Shown here piece after piece: positions 32,892-35,697 of a stretch of 35,697 bases of DNA. The stretch covers positions 1 to 35,697 of the forward strand of contig JAHBXO010000051.1 in assembly GCA_019636445.1 (NCBI GenBank), written 5' to 3'. This DNA is from Gemmataceae bacterium (GTDB taxonomy: Bacteria; Planctomycetota; Planctomycetia; Gemmatales; Gemmataceae). The position numbers and the translations under genes were made by a program. Within the stretch, counting starts at the first letter, position 1. The number at the start of each line of letters is the position of its first letter. The notes under the pieces were generated by a model that saw only the letters and a list, made by a program, of their open reading frames with translations, made no database searches and was not told the DNA's origin.

Positions 32892-33708
32892 ACTTGTAGC
32901 CTTCCGTATACACGTGCTCCGGCGACGGGAAGAAGTCGCGCCAGACGCGTGTCGCGGCGGCGAGGGCGGGCAGGGCGCGGCCGAAGGCTTCGATCACCAG
33001 CCAGCCGTCGTAGCCAACTTCGCGGAGCGTGCGGAAGCTCTCGAACCAGTTCACCTGGCCCGTGCCCGGCGTGCCGCGGTTGTTCTCGCTGATGTGGACG
33101 TGCGCGAGAACCGGCGCGACCGCCTTGATCGCCGTGCTCGGGCGGACCTCTTCGATGTTCGCGTGGAAGGTGTCGTACATCGTGCGGAAGTTCGGATGGT
33201 CCACCGCCTTCACCAGCGCGGCCGCGTCGACGGCGGTCGTCAGGAAGTAGCACTCGAAGCGGTTCAGGTACTCGATCGCGAGCATCAGCTTCGCTTGCTT
33301 GGCGTACTCGGCTGCTTTGCGGAGCGTGTCGGCGCCCCACTTCTTCTCGTCCGCTGTCGGTCCGTCGCCGCTGAAGACGCCGAGCGGGGAATGGAACGGC
33401 CCGAGCATCGTCTCGGCGCCGAGGGCGGCGCTGCAATCGATGGCCCACTTGTGCCGTTCGTGGGCGGCGGCGCGGATCGCGGCATCGGGGCTGATCGGGT
33501 TCGCTTCCGGGCCGACGACCGTAACCGTCGTGCACTTGAGGCCCTGCTTGTCGAGTTCGGCCTTGATCGTCTTGTAGTGGGCCGGGTCGCCCTCGAAGAG
33601 CGGGATTTCCACGCCATCGAAGCCGGCGGCCTTGATCTTGCCGAGCAGGGGGAAGTGTTCGGCGGTCACGTGACCGGTCCAGAGGAGGAGGTTCATCCCG
33701 GCCTTCAT
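32857..33708 (-). CDS. TIM-barrel sugar (phosphate) isomerase/epimerase, D-tagatose 3-epimerase-like
   Basis: A 283-residue (beta/alpha)8 barrel. I start at the ATG before KAGMNLLLWTGHV; the longer frame begins in non-coding sequence. Putative metal ligands have the spacing known for D-tagatose/D-psicose 3-epimerases: Glu146 in LAIEYLNRFECYF, Asp179 in MYDTFHANIE, His205 in HVHISENNRGTPG and Glu240 in LVIEAFGR. These hold a divalent metal that supports C3 epimerisation of ketoses. The enzyme is cytoplasmic. Related enzymes include hydroxypyruvate isomerase, so the exact sugar is open. It ends inside the toxin gene on the other strand. Confidence 0.92.
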   Translation of the reverse strand: MKAGMNLLLWTGHVTAEHFPLLGKIKAAGFDGVEIPLFEGDPAHYKTIKAELDKQGLKCTTVTVVGPEANPISPDAAIRAAAHERHKWAIDCSAALGAETMLGPFHSPLGVFSGDGPTADEKKWGADTLRKAAEYAKQAKLMLAIEYLNRFECYFLTTAVDAAALVKAVDHPNFRTMYDTFHANIEEVRPSTAIKAVAPVLAHVHISENNRGTPGTGQVNWFESFRTLREVGYDGWLVIEAFGRALPALAAATRVWRDFFPSPEHVYTEGYKFMKSMWDLAKV

Positions 33709-33777
33709 CGGCAGACTCCGCGCGTGGGTGAGGATTCGCTGGCGGAATTGTAGACGGATTGCCTCGAAGAACCACAC

Positions 33778-33796
33778 GGCGCGAAAGCTTCGCGCC
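33778..33796. repeat. Short GC hairpin in divergent intergenic region
   Basis: GGCGCGA (33778-33784) pairs exactly with TCGCGCC (33790-33796) around AAGCT. It lies between two divergent genes, so it is not a shared terminator. It may be a small REP-type palindrome or an operator. Confidence 0.4.
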
Positions 33797-33907
33797 GGAC
33801 GCAATCCGATCCTGAATCGTTCGGAAACTTGATTACGGTCCGGTCGCTGCTACGATCCGTGCATCGGCCGGGCTGCGCGCCGATCGTCGATGTTCCAGGT
33901 GGCTCGC

Positions 33908-35697
33908 ATGAAGTTCGCATCGCTTCTGTTGGTCTTCGCGCTCGCCGGGTCCGCCTCCGCGGCGGTCGTCGTCGTTGGCAACGGTTCGAACGAACCGCTG
34001 GCGTTCACGCTTGCGGCGGACGGCGGGAAGCCGGTCGCGCACACGCTCGAACCGGGGGAAGCGCGGCCGTTCCCGTGCGACAGGACCGCGGCGATCGCAA
34101 TCGGCGGCGAGAAGGCGTTCACACTCGATGCCTACACGGCGTACGTCTTCTCGAACCGCAACGGCAAGCCGGAGCTGACGGGCATCCAGCTGGAGGGCCA
34201 GGCACCACCCGCGGGCACGCTGCCGACGGCCGCGACCTCCGCGAAGACCTGGACCATCCCCGTGACGCTGCTCGTGGACGATTCCGAGCGGCGCACGCGG
34301 GCGGCGTGGGAGCCGGTGCTGAAGAAGCGATTCGCCCGGGCGGCCGAGATTCTGGAAGCCCACACCCGTGTCCGGTTCGAACTCGTCGACGTGGGCACCT
34401 GGGACGCGGACCCGAAGGCGGTGGAATTCCCGGCGCTCGCGGCCGACTTCGCGAAGGTGGTGAAGGTGAAGCCGGGTTCGCTGGCGCTCGGCTACACGAG
34501 CCGGAAGTTCGACGCGTTGCCGGGCGAGATGCCGAAGGCGGTCCCGTTCGCGGCGCCGGTGGTGGCGTTGCAATCGCACATACTGGTTCGCGAGCGCGAG
34601 CCGCGATCGGAAGCGGAGCGAGTGGAGGTGCTGGTGCAGCAACTGGGCCGGCACCTCGGCGCGACGACGGTGCCGGATCGGGCGTCGGCGATGCGGCCGC
34701 GGCTTGGCGACGGGCAGGCCGTCTCCGCGAAGTTTCGCATCGGCTTCGATCCGCTGAACGTCCTCGCGATGAGTCTCGTCGCGGACGAACTGCGAGGCGG
34801 GAAAGCGAACCGCCTTGCGGACCTTTCGTCGGCGACGCAAACGCGGCTCGGGCGCATCTACGGTACGGCGCGGCAGGCGCTGCCGGATGAACCGATGCCG
34901 GAGATTTATCTGGCGCTGCTGGACCGCGCCGGCATCAAGCCGCCCGAGGGCGTGGTGCCCGCGACCGGCACGGTGGCCGTCGCGCCCAAGGCACCGGCGG
35001 CGGGGCGGACGCGGAACGCGAAGGAGGAGGCGGTGCGGACCATCATCCGCGCCGTGGCGGCGAGGGCCGAGGAGAACACGAAGCTCCCCAACGGCGCTGG
35101 GTCGAAGTTGAAAGGCGACGACCTGACGGCCGCATACGTGCGTGCGGCGGCGACGGCGGCGCTCGGGCTGGAGAAGGAGCATCGCGAGTCGGCGTTCCTG
35201 CTCGCGCTCGGCCTCGCGCTCGACGACTCGAACGTCCTGCGCGACAACCCGCTGACCGCGTCCTTCTGCAAGGCCGTCGAGGACGACGCGGAGCGCAAGG
35301 TCCGGATCGCTTCGCTCGGCAACCCGACCGTGCGGAACCGTCGGGACCTCTGCCAGCACTTCGCCGTGTCCGCGACCCTCGCCGAGATGGCCGGTCCGGA
35401 ACTCGCCGAAAGCGCCGGGCTTCTCAAGGAACAACTCGACATGACGAAGGCGAGCGGTTTCAGCTTCGCCGACCTCGCCGCCGATTTCGCCGGCATCGAG
35501 TTCGCCAAACTCGTGAAGGCGAAGCCGGACGCGCTGGCATCGTTCGCCAAATCGTTCGCGGTGAAGGACTACGTGCCGACGGTCGACGAACTGCGCGATG
35601 GCATCTCGGCCGCCAGATTCAAAACCGAGTTCGACTCGACGACGAGTACGAAGTTCAAAGCCGCCTACGCCGCCGTCTGGACGCGCGTCCGCGAGCT
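33908..35697 (+). CDS. Secreted protein with degenerate metzincin-like domain (3' partial)
   Basis: An open frame runs to the right edge (596 residues seen, no stop). The ATG has AGGTGG 5 bases upstream and opens a signal peptide (MKFASLLLVFALAGSASAA). Residues ~20-95 are a small beta domain (VVVVGNGSNEPLAFTLAADG). Residues ~113-295 look like a matrixin-type metallopeptidase: TWTIPVTLLVDDSERRTR at the first strand, then SEAERVEVLVQQLGRHLGATTVPDRASAMRPRLGDG. The zinc helix HExxHxxGxxH appears as QQLGRHLGATT: Gln244, Gln245, Arg248 and Thr254 take the place of His, Glu, His and His, while the Met-turn SAMRP and FRIGFDPLNVLAM remain. The remainder is helical. It is probably an inactive binding protein. 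Confidence 0.82.
   Translation, partial: MKFASLLLVFALAGSASAAVVVVGNGSNEPLAFTLAADGGKPVAHTLEPGEARPFPCDRTAAIAIGGEKAFTLDAYTAYVFSNRNGKPELTGIQLEGQAPPAGTLPTAATSAKTWTIPVTLLVDDSERRTRAAWEPVLKKRFARAAEILEAHTRVRFELVDVGTWDADPKAVEFPALAADFAKVVKVKPGSLALGYTSRKFDALPGEMPKAVPFAAPVVALQSHILVREREPRSEAERVEVLVQQLGRHLGATTVPDRASAMRPRLGDGQAVSAKFRIGFDPLNVLAMSLVADELRGGKANRLADLSSATQTRLGRIYGTARQALPDEPMPEIYLALLDRAGIKPPEGVVPATGTVAVAPKAPAAGRTRNAKEEAVRTIIRAVAARAEENTKLPNGAGSKLKGDDLTAAYVRAAATAALGLEKEHRESAFLLALGLALDDSNVLRDNPLTASFCKAVEDDAERKVRIASLGNPTVRNRRDLCQHFAVSATLAEMAGPELAESAGLLKEQLDMTKASGFSFADLAADFAGIEFAKLVKAKPDALASFAKSFAVKDYVPTVDELRDGISAARFKTEFDSTTSTKFKAAYAAVWTRVRE

Noticed and set aside
33833..35434. Long minus-strand frame (533 codons) at the right edge
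   Set aside because: It is antisense to the secreted metzincin-like protein, whose plus frame has a signal peptide, a Shine-Dalgarno and family-like segments.

Overview
The window looks like chromosomal DNA of a GC-rich planctomycete, most likely of the Gemmata group (Gemmataceae). This is judged from gene content: a DUF1501 protein, a DUF1559 prepilin-like protein, an NPCBM protein, three large membrane-anchored Hanks-type Ser/Thr kinases, an ECF sigma factor beside a kinase, and an Rhs protein. It is an inference from families, not a database match. I see no rRNA, tRNA or CRISPR array.

Layout. 1-2016: end of an AT-richer beta-helix surface protein and a secreted PDZ-like protein. 2025-6674: aldo/keto reductase (-), divergent from an esterase/SMP-30 fusion and an NPCBM protein (+), then a DUF3365-type haem protein (-). 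6675-9860: class IV aminotransferase and signal peptidase II (-), divergent from a thioredoxin-fold lipoprotein (+). 10011-14668: alpha/beta hydrolase, small membrane protein, DUF2330 protein, DUF1501 protein and uracil-DNA glycosylase, all +. 14657-28813: a six-gene minus-strand run (transcription order: kinase with beta-helix ectodomain, UDP-glucuronate decarboxylase-like epimerase, Zn-ribbon/TPR kinase, ECF sigma factor, kinase with four tandem leucine-rich modules, DUF1559 protein). 29189-29719: methyltransferase (+). 29808-31995: frameshifted, 5'-truncated Rhs gene with an AT-rich C-terminal cassette and an overlapping small membrane protein. 32227-32891: Phd/PIN toxin-antitoxin pair. 32857-33708: TIM-barrel sugar epimerase (-). 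33908 to the right edge: secreted protein with what looks like a catalytically dead metzincin domain.

How it fits together. The central block reads as signalling: each kinase has a cytoplasmic catalytic domain, one membrane segment and a different C-terminal sensor-like region (leucine-rich, TPR or beta-helix). One is encoded just after an ECF sigma factor and starts with a segment resembling a cysteine-less anti-sigma fold. The right flank is accessory DNA: an orphan Rhs tip with a probable immunity gene, a 34-bp direct repeat at its broken end, then a toxin-antitoxin pair. Short inverted-repeat elements are scattered between plus-strand genes, and one 90-bp element seems to sit in frame inside a small membrane-protein gene.

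The best candidates for something undescribed are the Rhs C-terminal domain with its membrane partner, the four-module kinase ectodomain, the dead metzincin, and the 90-bp in-frame insertion.
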